Notes under the pieces: model-generated | Databases searched by the model: none | What the model was told of the DNA's origin: nothing | The model's input: the letters and a program-made list of their open reading frames with translations, nothing else | Part shown: positions 1 through 7,970 of the stretch, one piece after another | Layout of the letters: each line of letters begins with the position of its first letter | How positions within the stretch are numbered: the stretch's first letter is position 1 | Position numbers and translations under genes: made by a program | Origin: an uncultured Stenotrophomonas sp. | GTDB lineage: Bacteria > Pseudomonadota > Gammaproteobacteria > Xanthomonadales > Xanthomonadaceae | Direction of reading: 5' to 3' | DNA: 28,115 bases | Assembly: GCA_946223375.1 (NCBI GenBank) | Contig: CAMICU010000024.1 | Location: forward strand, 1 to 28,115

Positions 1-105
1 GACAGGGCCCCTGCAGCCCGGGTGCGGCCGAGTCGTGCCGGGACAGCTCCGAGCTGCCTCGGGGCCGCGGCGGGCCGAGCCGGCGGGAGGGGGGGGGGGG
101 GCTGA
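1..105. other. GC-extreme left edge with poly-G tract
   Basis: This stretch is almost wholly G and C, with many CpG steps, and has no supportable reading frame. It holds short inverted repeats (CAGCT-CCG-AGCTG near 45-57; CTCGG and CCGAG arms near 57-78) and a run of 13 G at 89-101. The composition changes abruptly to ordinary sequence after about 102. It could be a foreign or chimeric contig end, a sequencing artefact (poly-G), or a real low-complexity tract; the sequence alone cannot decide. Confidence 0.5.
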
Positions 106-328
106 ACCGGATGTTGTCCGTAGTTGGCATAAAATACGGTCTGGTCCTGTCACCCTGTCACCCTGGCGTTGCGTCGCCCTGTAAGATTGAACGCTCATCC
201 GGGGGTCGTTAGGATGATGCGGGCTGCCAGCTTGGCTCGCGTTCCGCCCGCCTACCGAGTCGTTGCAGGATCTTGAACCGCCGCAGGCAGGATGCGGCCC
301 AGCATTGCTGAATGGAGATAACTTAGGT
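106..328 (+). promoter_or_regulatory. leader region of the O-antigen operon
   Basis: No gene is visible here. A possible -10 box, TAAAAT, lies at 130-135, but no good -35 hexamer stands 16-18 bases upstream. The 8-base unit CTGTCACC is repeated in tandem at 147-162. A Shine-Dalgarno-like GGAG at 314-317 precedes the ATG at 329. No JUMPstart or ops element was recognised. The operon promoter may be here or to the left of the window. Confidence 0.3.
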
Positions 329-2836
329 ATGGCGGTATCAGGTAGCCCCGAACGCGGAGGGGCGGCGGCACACGGGAGCCTTGGCCCCCGGATTTCACTC
401 TACTCGCTCTTGGTCCTCGGGGTGTCGCTTGCCAGCATCTTGGCTATCGCGCTTGTCTGCGTGCGCAGTTTCGATGTGCCATTGCTGCTTCTATTGACCG
501 TGCTGCTGCTAGCCGCGGTGATTCGCTTGTCCGGCGTGAGTATTGACTGGACGATGCCAAGAATCGGCGTCGGTCTGGTTGTGCTCGTCGCATTGGCATT
601 GTTCCTGCGTTCCGATCTCGATCCGCATCTCAAAGGCGGGCAGGATCAAGGCCTTTACACCAACATGTCGACGCAGTTGCTGCGTTCGCAGGCATTGGAG
701 TACAAGGACGAGTTCCGCACGTCGCTCAGCAATGAAGAAGCGCAGTTGTACGACCGTGCACCGATGGCGTCGATCAATCTGGTGGATCCGGAGAAGTCGA
801 AGTATTCCATTGCCTTCTATCCATTGCACCCGATCTGGATGGCGATGTCGACCTGGGCGTTCGGGCAGAACTACCATACGGTTTCGCTGCTGTTGTTCGC
901 TGCCTTGGGGATCATTGGTGGCTACCAGCTGACACTGCTCCTGTTTGGGAGTCGGCGTGCGGCAAAGCTCGCCGCCGTCTTCCTGGCACTCAATCCCGTG
1001 CTGGTGTTCTTCTCGAAGTTTCCGGTTACCGAGGTGGTTGCCTTCGCGTTCACGGTTAACGGCTTCGTGTTCTTCCTCAGGGCCTGCCGTGAAGAGTCAT
1101 CACGGCGCCGTCGATGGCTCTACCTACTTACAGCGGTGCTTTGCTTCAACGGGCTGTTCTACACCCGGATGCAATTCTTCCTGTACATCCCGTTCATGGG
1201 GTTGCTCTTCGCGTATGCCCTGGTCGCAGTTCACCAACCCTGGTATCGCCGCGTTGCGATGATGGTGTTCCCGGTATCTCTGGTGATCACCTTTGTCATC
1301 AGCATGGCGTTCTACTACCAGTACCAGCCGGTATTGTTCGACGGAATCGTCAGCGGCCATATCGACAAGCTCAAGAAGCTGGGATTGCTGGTGGCCATCT
1401 GCCTGGTTCTGCTGGCGATGGGTGTGTTGGCCTATTTTGCGGCCCGTCAACGCACTCTGGCCGTGCTCGAGTGGGTGAACGCCCGGATTCTGCGTTGGGA
1501 CAATGTCGCCATCTGGTTGCTGCCGCTGGCTTTGCTCGCCTCTTTGCCCAGCGCGATTTCGCTCTATCAGACGGGGTCGCTGGAGCCCTTCTCGTGGACG
1601 GTTCCGACAGGCGCTGACCCCTTCCTGATCCGATATCACGCCATCTTCCGGTTGGCCCAGATGATGTCGCCGGTCGGGGTGGCCCTGCTCCTGTTCCTTC
1701 CGGTGTTCCGGATTCGGTGGTCAGGGGCGGCCAAGTTCGGCATTCTCTTTCTCGCGTTGATCTGGGCAGCGGTGCTGACGCAGCCGGTGATCCCTTATCT
1801 GTATTACTACGGCCGCTATCTGGCCGGAGAGATGCTTCCCTACTCGCTGATTCTCACCGCGGCTTTGATCGCATACCTCTGGGACAGTCGTTGGCGTCGT
1901 CTGGGTATGGCCATTGCTGCTTTCCAGTGCCTGTACTTCCTGGTGTTTTCGGCCGTGCAGTACAACCGGGTGGAGGGCGAGGATCCGCGCTTCTATTCGC
2001 GGGTCGCAGAGCTTGTCAGCCGCAATGACGTCATCATCGCGTCGGGTCTGGACGATACCCAGCTTGTCGCACTGCGTGTTAGCTATGCCCTCAATGTCTA
2101 TTCGCTAACCGCGCGCGGCAACGTGCCGTTGCCCTATGAAAATGGCACCTGGGAGCGTCTTGAGGCGGTTGCGAGGCAGAAGGGCGGGCGCCTGTACCTG
2201 CTGACCAACCAAGCCCCTGATTCGTTGCAGGAGCAGCTCGTGGAACGGATACCGTTCAAGGTCGGCTACATGAGCAATGGGGAACACTCCCAAGGCGGGA
2301 ACATCTATGCCGCGCGTGCCTTGGGGCCGATGCTTCTGCCATTCCGTTATCAGAAGGCTGAGGTCGGCATCAACCTTTACAAGGTGGAGGCCAAGACGTT
2401 CGGGCGCGTGGCCAACTCCAGTTGCGTAGACGAGCTTGGACTCACGACAGACGGGGCCATCCTGGTGAAGGGACTGGAAGGGTTCAGCGCCGCCGAGGGG
2501 CATGGTCGCTGGACCGATGGCAAGCATGCCAGTTATAGCTGCGTGCTGCCGGACGGGCTTTCGGCCCGCACTGTTGAGATCGAAGCCTCAGCCTATCTTC
2601 CGAACGGTCGTCCGCAGCGTGTGGGCATTTCCGTGAACGGTGGAGCGGTCCGGGAGTACGAGTTTACGACCGACAACGATAGTCAGCGGCTCGTCATCCC
2701 GGTGGAAGATACGGAACGACGCTCGTTGACCGTGGAATTTGACCTGCCGGATGCAATTTCGCCCCAGCAAGCACAGAGTGCGGGTGATGCGCGTGTGCTT
2801 GGCATCAGTATCAGTGAGATCGAGATCAAAGAATGA
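329..2836 (+). CDS. GT-C-like multi-membrane glycosyltransferase (835 aa)
   Basis: This is a large inner-membrane protein with many hydrophobic segments over about the first 545 residues and a soluble, probably periplasmic, C-terminal part of about 290 residues. Between the early membrane segments it carries a QDQGLYT motif (Asp106), resembling the acidic first-loop motif of GT-C / GT39-type transferases that use polyprenyl-phosphate sugars. The likely role is transfer of a sugar to O-antigen or lipid A-core on the periplasmic face; a polymerase-like role cannot be excluded. The frame is open from a TTG at 263, but the ATG at 329 is preferred because GGAG precedes it and the extra 22 residues look non-conserved. 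Its stop overlaps the wbpA start (ATGA), which implies translational coupling. The family call is from motif and topology only. Confidence 0.65.
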   Translation: MAVSGSPERGGAAAHGSLGPRISLYSLLVLGVSLASILAIALVCVRSFDVPLLLLLTVLLLAAVIRLSGVSIDWTMPRIGVGLVVLVALALFLRSDLDPHLKGGQDQGLYTNMSTQLLRSQALEYKDEFRTSLSNEEAQLYDRAPMASINLVDPEKSKYSIAFYPLHPIWMAMSTWAFGQNYHTVSLLLFAALGIIGGYQLTLLLFGSRRAAKLAAVFLALNPVLVFFSKFPVTEVVAFAFTVNGFVFFLRACREESSRRRRWLYLLTAVLCFNGLFYTRMQFFLYIPFMGLLFAYALVAVHQPWYRRVAMMVFPVSLVITFVISMAFYYQYQPVLFDGIVSGHIDKLKKLGLLVAICLVLLAMGVLAYFAARQRTLAVLEWVNARILRWDNVAIWLLPLALLASLPSAISLYQTGSLEPFSWTVPTGADPFLIRYHAIFRLAQMMSPVGVALLLFLPVFRIRWSGAAKFGILFLALIWAAVLTQPVIPYLYYYGRYLAGEMLPYSLILTAALIAYLWDSRWRRLGMAIAAFQCLYFLVFSAVQYNRVEGEDPRFYSRVAELVSRNDVIIASGLDDTQLVALRVSYALNVYSLTARGNVPLPYENGTWERLEAVARQKGGRLYLLTNQAPDSLQEQLVERIPFKVGYMSNGEHSQGGNIYAARALGPMLLPFRYQKAEVGINLYKVEAKTFGRVANSSCVDELGLTTDGAILVKGLEGFSAAEGHGRWTDGKHASYSCVLPDGLSARTVEIEASAYLPNGRPQRVGISVNGGAVREYEFTTDNDSQRLVIPVEDTERRSLTVEFDLPDAISPQQAQSAGDARVLGISISEIEIKE

Positions 2837-4137
2837 ACAAGCAACTTATTGAACGCCTGCAGTCCAGGACGGCAACGATCGGCATCGTCGGGCTTGGCTA
2901 TGTCGGCTTGCCGCTGCTGCTGCGTTACAGCGAGATGGGTTACAAGGTGGTTGGCTTCGACATCGATCCCTCAAAAGTCGAGTCGCTCAATGCCGGCCGC
3001 AGCTACATCGAGCATATTGCCTCGGCGGAGATCGCCAAGGCGTTTGCCGCCGGCACAGAGGCAACCGCTGATTTCACCCGCGCGACGGAAGTCGATGCGT
3101 TGATCATCTGTGTTCCCACGCCGTTGACCAAGTTCCGTGAGCCGGACCTCAGCTTTGTCGTCGATACGGTCAACGCGTTGCTGCCGCACCTGCGTGCCGG
3201 TCAGGTGATGTCGCTGGAAAGCACGACTTATCCCGGCACCACCGATGAAGAGTTGGTACCGCGGGTCGAGTCGCGCGGCTTCACCGTTGGCAAGGACTAT
3301 TTCGTGGTCTATTCGCCGGAGCGCGAGGATCCAGGCAATCCAAACTTCAGTACCCGCTCGATCCCCAAGGTCTGCGGCGGTGCTACTGCCACGTGTCTGG
3401 ACGTCGGTATGGCACTGTATGGTCAGGTCATCGACCAGGTCGTGCCGGTCAGTTCGGCGCGTGCTGCGGAAATGACCAAGCTGCTGGAGAACATTCATCG
3501 CGCGGTGAATATCGGCTTGGTCAACGAGATGAAGGTTGCCGCCGACCGGATGGGTATCGATATCCATGAGGTAATCCGTGCTGCGGCGACCAAGCCTTTC
3601 GGCTTTGTTGCGTACTACCCGGGTCCTGGGCTTGGTGGTCACTGCATCCCGATCGATCCCTTCTATCTCACCTGGAAGGCGCGCGAGTACGGCGTGCACA
3701 CACGTTTCATTGAGTTGGCAGGCGAGATCAATTCGTCCATGCCAGACTACGTCATCAACAAGACCGCTCTGGCGTTGAACGCCAGTCGTAAGTCGATCAA
3801 CGGCAGCCGCGTTCTGGTGCTGGGCATCGCTTACAAGAAGAATGTCGATGACATGCGCGAATCACCTTCGGTCATGCTGATGGAGAAGCTGCGTGACCTC
3901 GGTGCTGAGGTTTCGTACAGCGATCCGCACATCCCGGTTTTCCCGCGGATGCGCGAGCATCATTTCGAGCTGAGCAGCGTGGAGCTGACGGTCGAGAGTA
4001 TCCGCAGTTACGACTGTCTTCTGCTCGCGACCGATCATGACAAGTTCGACTATGCACTTCTGAAGGAGCACGCGTCCCTGCTCGTGGATACCCGCGGCCG
4101 TCTCCTCGAAAGCGCCGATAACATCATTAGGGCTTGA
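2833..4137 (+). CDS. wbpA: UDP-N-acetyl-D-glucosamine 6-dehydrogenase WbpA
   Basis: This 434-residue nucleotide-sugar dehydrogenase should oxidise C6 of UDP-GlcNAc to the uronic acid with NAD+, the first step to 2,3-diamino-uronic acids. The N-terminal Rossmann motif GIVGLGYVGLPL is at about residues 17-28. The active-site segment GGHCIPIDPFYL contains the catalytic cysteine, and the C-terminal UDP-binding domain carries the VLGIAYKKNVDDMRESP block. The length fits Pseudomonas WbpA (about 436 residues). The ATG overlaps the upstream stop and wbpB follows 3 bases after its stop. The neighbouring wbpB, wbpD and wbpE favour WbpA over a UDP-glucose or UDP-ManNAc dehydrogenase. Confidence 0.93.
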   Translation: MNKQLIERLQSRTATIGIVGLGYVGLPLLLRYSEMGYKVVGFDIDPSKVESLNAGRSYIEHIASAEIAKAFAAGTEATADFTRATEVDALIICVPTPLTKFREPDLSFVVDTVNALLPHLRAGQVMSLESTTYPGTTDEELVPRVESRGFTVGKDYFVVYSPEREDPGNPNFSTRSIPKVCGGATATCLDVGMALYGQVIDQVVPVSSARAAEMTKLLENIHRAVNIGLVNEMKVAADRMGIDIHEVIRAAATKPFGFVAYYPGPGLGGHCIPIDPFYLTWKAREYGVHTRFIELAGEINSSMPDYVINKTALALNASRKSINGSRVLVLGIAYKKNVDDMRESPSVMLMEKLRDLGAEVSYSDPHIPVFPRMREHHFELSSVELTVESIRSYDCLLLATDHDKFDYALLKEHASLLVDTRGRLLESADNIIRA

Positions 4138-4140
4138 ACT

Positions 4141-5202
4141 ATGCGCGTATTTACCCCGCCTGTCGTGGACAGGAAACTTCGTTTCGCCCTGGTCGGCTGT
4201 GGCCGTATTGCTCAATCCCATATCAACGCGATGCGGCAGCACTCCGATCGCATTGAGTTGACGGATGTGTGCGATGTTGATCCGGTTGTGCTGCAGAAGG
4301 CGGTGGACGAGACCGGCGCAGTTGGTTACCGGCAGCTCAGCGATCTGCTGGCTAATAGCAGTGCAGATATCGTGGTGCTGACCACTCCCAGTGGCCTGCA
4401 TGCGGAGCAGGCGGTCGAGGTTGCGGCTGCTGGCAAGCATGTGATGACGGAGAAGCCGATGGCCACCCGGCTGCATGATGGTGTTCGGATGGTGAAGGCC
4501 TGCGATGAAGCAGGCGTGCGTCTGTTTGTCGTCAAGCAAAACAGGCGTAATGCAACACTGCAGTTGCTCAAGCGGGCCATGGAAAAGCGTCGCTTCGGTC
4601 GGCTCTATATGATCAATCTCAACGTGTTCTGGACCCGCCCACAGTCGTATTACGACAGTGCGGCATGGCGTGGCACCTGGGAATTTGACGGCGGCGCCTT
4701 CATGAACCAGGCCAGTCACTATGTTGACCTGCTGGAGTGGTTGGGGGGGCCGCTGGAGAGCGTGCAGGCTTACACCGCAACATTGGCCCGCAACATAGAA
4801 GTCGAGGACACCGGCGTGATCGGGGTGCGGTGGCGCTCCGGAGCGCTCGGCTCCGTCAATGTGACCATGCTGACCTATCCCCAGAACCTGGAAGGCAGCA
4901 TCACCATCATTGGTGAGAAGGGAACGGTGCGTGTCGGTGGCGTTGCGGTGAATGAGATCCAGCAGTGGCAGTTCGCTGATTCCGATCCGGATGACGAGGC
5001 GGTTGCTTCGGCGAGCTACGAGACGACGTCCGTGTATGGCTTTGGCCACCCGCTTTACTACGACAACGTCATCAAGGTGCTGCGAGGTGAGGCCGAGCCG
5101 GAAACCGACGGCCGCGAAGGCCTGAAGTCGCTCGAGGTACTGATTGCCTCCTATCTGTCCGCGCGCGATGGCAAGCGCGTTGCTTTGCCACTGGAGTACT
5201 GA
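4141..5202 (+). CDS. wbpB: UDP-GlcNAc-uronate 3-dehydrogenase (Gfo/Idh/MocA family)
   Basis: This 353-residue oxidoreductase has the N-terminal dinucleotide motif GCGRIA (residues 19-24) and the family EKP motif (Glu104-Lys105-Pro106). It should oxidise the C3 hydroxyl of UDP-GlcNAcA to the 3-keto sugar used by the WbpE aminotransferase. Family members (WbpB/WlbA) differ in whether bound NADH is recycled by 2-oxoglutarate; the sequence does not tell which applies here. The length is closer to the roughly 350-residue WlbA type than to the shorter Pseudomonas WbpB. The start is the ATG 3 bases after wbpA, with a weak AGGG upstream. The wbpA-B-D-E order supports the assignment. Confidence 0.88.
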   Translation: MRVFTPPVVDRKLRFALVGCGRIAQSHINAMRQHSDRIELTDVCDVDPVVLQKAVDETGAVGYRQLSDLLANSSADIVVLTTPSGLHAEQAVEVAAAGKHVMTEKPMATRLHDGVRMVKACDEAGVRLFVVKQNRRNATLQLLKRAMEKRRFGRLYMINLNVFWTRPQSYYDSAAWRGTWEFDGGAFMNQASHYVDLLEWLGGPLESVQAYTATLARNIEVEDTGVIGVRWRSGALGSVNVTMLTYPQNLEGSITIIGEKGTVRVGGVAVNEIQQWQFADSDPDDEAVASASYETTSVYGFGHPLYYDNVIKVLRGEAEPETDGREGLKSLEVLIASYLSARDGKRVALPLEY

Positions 5203-5203
5203 T

Positions 5204-5773
5204 ATGTCCGTATTCATCCATCCGACGGCGATCGTCGATGAAGGTGCAAGTCTGGGCGATGGTAGCCGGGTGTGGCACTGGGCGCATATTTCAGGCGGTG
5301 CACGTATCGGCAATGACTGTTCGTTCGGCCAGAACGTCTACGTCGGCAACGACGTGGTGATCGGGAACAACGTCAAGATCCAGAACAACGTGTCGGTCTA
5401 CGACGCCGTGCGCCTGGAGGATGACGTGTTCTGCGGGCCGAGCATGGTCTTCACCAATGTCTACAACCCGCGCTCTGCAGTGAACCGGAAGGCCGAGTAT
5501 CGGCAAACCGTGGTACGCCGCGGTGCAACTTTGGGGGCGAACTGCACTATCGTCTGCGGTAACACGGTGGGAGAGCATGCGTTCATCGGGGCGGGTGCCG
5601 TGGTCAATCGCGATGTTGCCCCGTTCGCGTTGATGCTTGGCGTCCCGGCGCGGCGTGCTGGCTGGATGTGCCTGTGCGGAGAACGCCTGGTGGGAGCGGG
5701 GGAAGTCCAGTGCGCTCATTGTCAACGTAACTATCGGGTGGAAGCGGAATCCTGCGCGCTCGTCGAGCCATGA
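5204..5773 (+). CDS. wbpD: UDP-2-acetamido-3-amino-2,3-dideoxy-D-glucuronate N-acetyltransferase WbpD
   Basis: This 189-residue left-handed beta-helix acetyltransferase has hexapeptide repeats over about residues 10-145. It should N-acetylate the 3-amino group made by WbpE using acetyl-CoA, giving UDP-GlcNAc3NAcA. The C-terminal tail has two cysteine pairs (Cys156/Cys158 and Cys170/Cys173) in a zinc-ribbon-like arrangement. The frame extends 20 codons further upstream, but the ATG at 5204 is chosen because GGAG lies 8 bases before it and the protein then begins at the usual family N-terminus (SVFIHPTAIVD). It starts 1 base after wbpB ends. The length matches known WbpD/WlbB proteins (about 190). 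Confidence 0.9.
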   Translation: MSVFIHPTAIVDEGASLGDGSRVWHWAHISGGARIGNDCSFGQNVYVGNDVVIGNNVKIQNNVSVYDAVRLEDDVFCGPSMVFTNVYNPRSAVNRKAEYRQTVVRRGATLGANCTIVCGNTVGEHAFIGAGAVVNRDVAPFALMLGVPARRAGWMCLCGERLVGAGEVQCAHCQRNYRVEAESCALVEP

Positions 5774-5817
5774 GCGCGCAACTGCTCCAGCCACAGAACC
5801 CTGTATCCAAGGAACAT

Positions 5818-6927
5818 ATGGAAATCCAGTTCATCGACCTCGCCGCGCAGTACCGCGCCCTGAAGCAGGACATCGACGCACGTATCGCGAAGGTGCTCGA
5901 GCACGGCCGCTACATCATGGGGCCAGAGGTGCGCGAGATGGAGCAGGCGCTGGAGCAGCGTACTGGCTCGCCGCACTGCATCTCGGTGTCGTCGGGTACT
6001 GAGGCGCTGTTGATCTCGCTCATGGCCCTCGGCGTGCGTGCAGGTGACGAGGTCATCACCTCGCCGTTCACCTTTATCGCGACCGCCGAGGTGATTGCCC
6101 TGCTGGGCGCTGTACCGGTATTCGTCGACGTTGAGCCTGACACCTGCAATATTGATCCGGCGCTGATCGAGCAGGCCATTACTGCGCGGACCAAGGCCAT
6201 CATCCCGGTGTCGCTGTACGGGCAGGTGGCGGACATGGACGCAATCAATGCGATCGCCGCCCGGTATCCCGGCATCACCGTGATCGAGGATGCCGCGCAA
6301 AGCTTCGGCGCCACCTATCGCGGAAAGCAGAGTTGCAATGTTTCCAGGATCGGATGCACGAGCTTTTTCCCGAGCAAGCCGTTGGGTTGCTACGGTGATG
6401 GTGGTGCGATCTTCACTGATGATGCCGAGCTGGCCAAAGCGATGGCCGAGATCCGTGTTCATGGGCAGGAGCGACGCTACTACCATACCCGCGTGGGCGT
6501 GGGTGGGCGCATGGACACCCTGCAATGTGCGGTGGTGCTGGGCAAGCTCAAGCGCTTCGATTTCGAATGCGAACAGCGGCAGGTCGTTGCCGGTCGCTAT
6601 ATCCGGGCGTTGAAGGGGGTGGCAGGGCTGACGTTGCCGGTATTGCGTGAAGGCAATGACTCGGTGTGGGGGCAGTTCACGGTTCAGGTCGAGAACCGTG
6701 CCAAGGTGATCGAACGTCTCACCGCGGCCAACGTCCCTACTGCAGTGCACTATCCTGTTCCGCTGCACCAGCAGCCGGCCTATCGCGACAATTGCCGCGC
6801 AGCGTCCTCGCTGCAGCAATCCGAATGGGTCGCGCAGCGCGTAATGAGCCTCCCGATGTCGGCCGATCTTTCCGAGGAGCACCAGGACTACGTGATCGCC
6901 CAGTTGCTTTCCGCGCTGCGCGATTGA
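5818..6927 (+). CDS. wbpE: UDP-2-acetamido-2-deoxy-ribo-hexuluronate aminotransferase WbpE
   Basis: This PLP-dependent DegT/DnrJ/EryC1/StrS aminotransferase (369 residues from this start) should transfer an amino group from glutamate to the 3-keto sugar made by WbpB. The PLP-binding lysine is Lys187 in the FFPSKPLGCYGDGGA block, and EDAAQSFGA is the upstream cofactor-binding segment. The family resemblance to Pseudomonas WbpE is close along the whole length. An in-frame ATG at 5770 overlaps the wbpD stop and would add 16 residues; the ATG at 5818 is preferred because AAGGA precedes it and the homologous N-terminus (QFIDL) begins there. The 5770 start cannot be excluded. Confidence 0.9.
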   Translation: MEIQFIDLAAQYRALKQDIDARIAKVLEHGRYIMGPEVREMEQALEQRTGSPHCISVSSGTEALLISLMALGVRAGDEVITSPFTFIATAEVIALLGAVPVFVDVEPDTCNIDPALIEQAITARTKAIIPVSLYGQVADMDAINAIAARYPGITVIEDAAQSFGATYRGKQSCNVSRIGCTSFFPSKPLGCYGDGGAIFTDDAELAKAMAEIRVHGQERRYYHTRVGVGGRMDTLQCAVVLGKLKRFDFECEQRQVVAGRYIRALKGVAGLTLPVLREGNDSVWGQFTVQVENRAKVIERLTAANVPTAVHYPVPLHQQPAYRDNCRAASSLQQSEWVAQRVMSLPMSADLSEEHQDYVIAQLLSALRD

Positions 6928-6962
6928 CTCAATCCACAGCTCCATTTTCCGGGACCTATTTC

Positions 6963-7970
6963 ATGTACCAGAACAAGAGAATCAGCGTCGTCGTGCCGGC
7001 GCATAACGAAGAGACGCAGATCAAGCGCGTCATCGACACGATGCCCGACTACGTCGACTACATCGTGATTATCAACGACACCAGTACGGATCGCACCTCC
7101 GAAGTCGTGCGTGGCACGCCGGAGTATGCTTCCGGGCGCGTGGTGCTGATCGAGCATGAAGTCAACCAGGGCGTTGGCGGTGCGATCGCAACCGGTTACA
7201 AGTGGAGCCGGGACAATGGCATCGACGTGGCCGTCGTGATGGCTGGCGATGGGCAGATGAATCCGCTCGACATGCCGGCAATCCTCGCGCCGGTGATCAA
7301 CGATGTCGCTGACTATTCCAAGGGAAATCGCCTGGTGACGGGGGATGCCTTCAAGCGCATTCCGAAGATTCGCTTCTTTGGCAATTCGGCGCTGTCGTTG
7401 CTTACCAAAATCGCTTCTGGCTACTGGGGGGTCGCCGATTCGCAGACCGGCTATACCGCCATCAATGCCGCAGCCTTGGCGGCTATCAACTGGGACGAGA
7501 TGTACAAGCGCTACGGGCAGCCCAATGACCTGTTGGTGCGACTGAACATCGCCGACATGCGTGTGGTCGACGTTCCGGTCGAGCCGGTCTACAACGTTGG
7601 CGAAAAATCCGGCATCCGTGTTCGCAAGGTTCTTTTTAGCATTGGTTGGTTGATCGTGCGGTTGTTCTTCTTCCGTCTGAAGGAGAAGTACATCATTCGA
7701 GACTTCCATCCGCTGGTCTTTTTCTACGCATTCGGCGGGGCCACGGCGTTGGTGGGCCTGCTGTTCCTGATTCGCACGATAGTGCTGTGGTTCGCGCACG
7801 GCAGCATGCCTGAGATGTCCTTCCTGGTGACGTTGTTCTCGTTCAGCATCTCGTTCAATGCGATCGGGTTTGCATTCTGGTTCGATTATCAAGCGAATCG
7901 CCACCTGAATCCGCCAATCACCCATCGTGACGTGACCCACCGGCAGGCCCCGGAGCTCGCCGAATCGTGA
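6963..7970 (+). CDS. family 2 glycosyltransferase, polyprenyl-phosphate type, with two C-terminal membrane segments
   Basis: This 335-residue protein has a GT-A family 2 catalytic domain: VVVPAHNEE at about 9-17, an acidic loop at about 39-43, and MAGDGQMNP (acidic nucleotide/metal-binding position around Asp96) at 93-101. QTGY follows at 161-164. Two hydrophobic helices lie at about 250-277 and 284-307. This layout is typical of DPM1/GtrB-like enzymes that charge undecaprenyl phosphate with a sugar. It may feed the GT-C protein encoded at 329-2836. The reading frame is open upstream, but homology begins at this ATG, 35 bases after wbpE. Its stop overlaps the GTG of the flippase gene. The sugar is unknown. 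Confidence 0.85.
   Translation: MYQNKRISVVVPAHNEETQIKRVIDTMPDYVDYIVIINDTSTDRTSEVVRGTPEYASGRVVLIEHEVNQGVGGAIATGYKWSRDNGIDVAVVMAGDGQMNPLDMPAILAPVINDVADYSKGNRLVTGDAFKRIPKIRFFGNSALSLLTKIASGYWGVADSQTGYTAINAAALAAINWDEMYKRYGQPNDLLVRLNIADMRVVDVPVEPVYNVGEKSGIRVRKVLFSIGWLIVRLFFFRLKEKYIIRDFHPLVFFYAFGGATALVGLLFLIRTIVLWFAHGSMPEMSFLVTLFSFSISFNAIGFAFWFDYQANRHLNPPITHRDVTHRQAPELAES

Noticed and set aside
147..162. Tandem CTGTCACC repeat as a CRISPR or phase-variable repeat
   Set aside because: Only two 8-base copies, with no spacers and outside any coding frame.
263..328. TTG start extending the GT-C-like protein by 22 residues
   Set aside because: The ATG at 329 has a GGAG upstream, and the extra residues look like untranslated leader.
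3862..5313. 483-residue minus-strand open frame
   Set aside because: It overlaps wbpA and wbpB, which have clear motifs; its translation has no recognisable domain and looks like a high-GC shadow.
6666..6962. 99-residue N-terminal extension of the GT2 protein
   Set aside because: It lies out of frame inside wbpE; family homology starts at the ATG at 6963.
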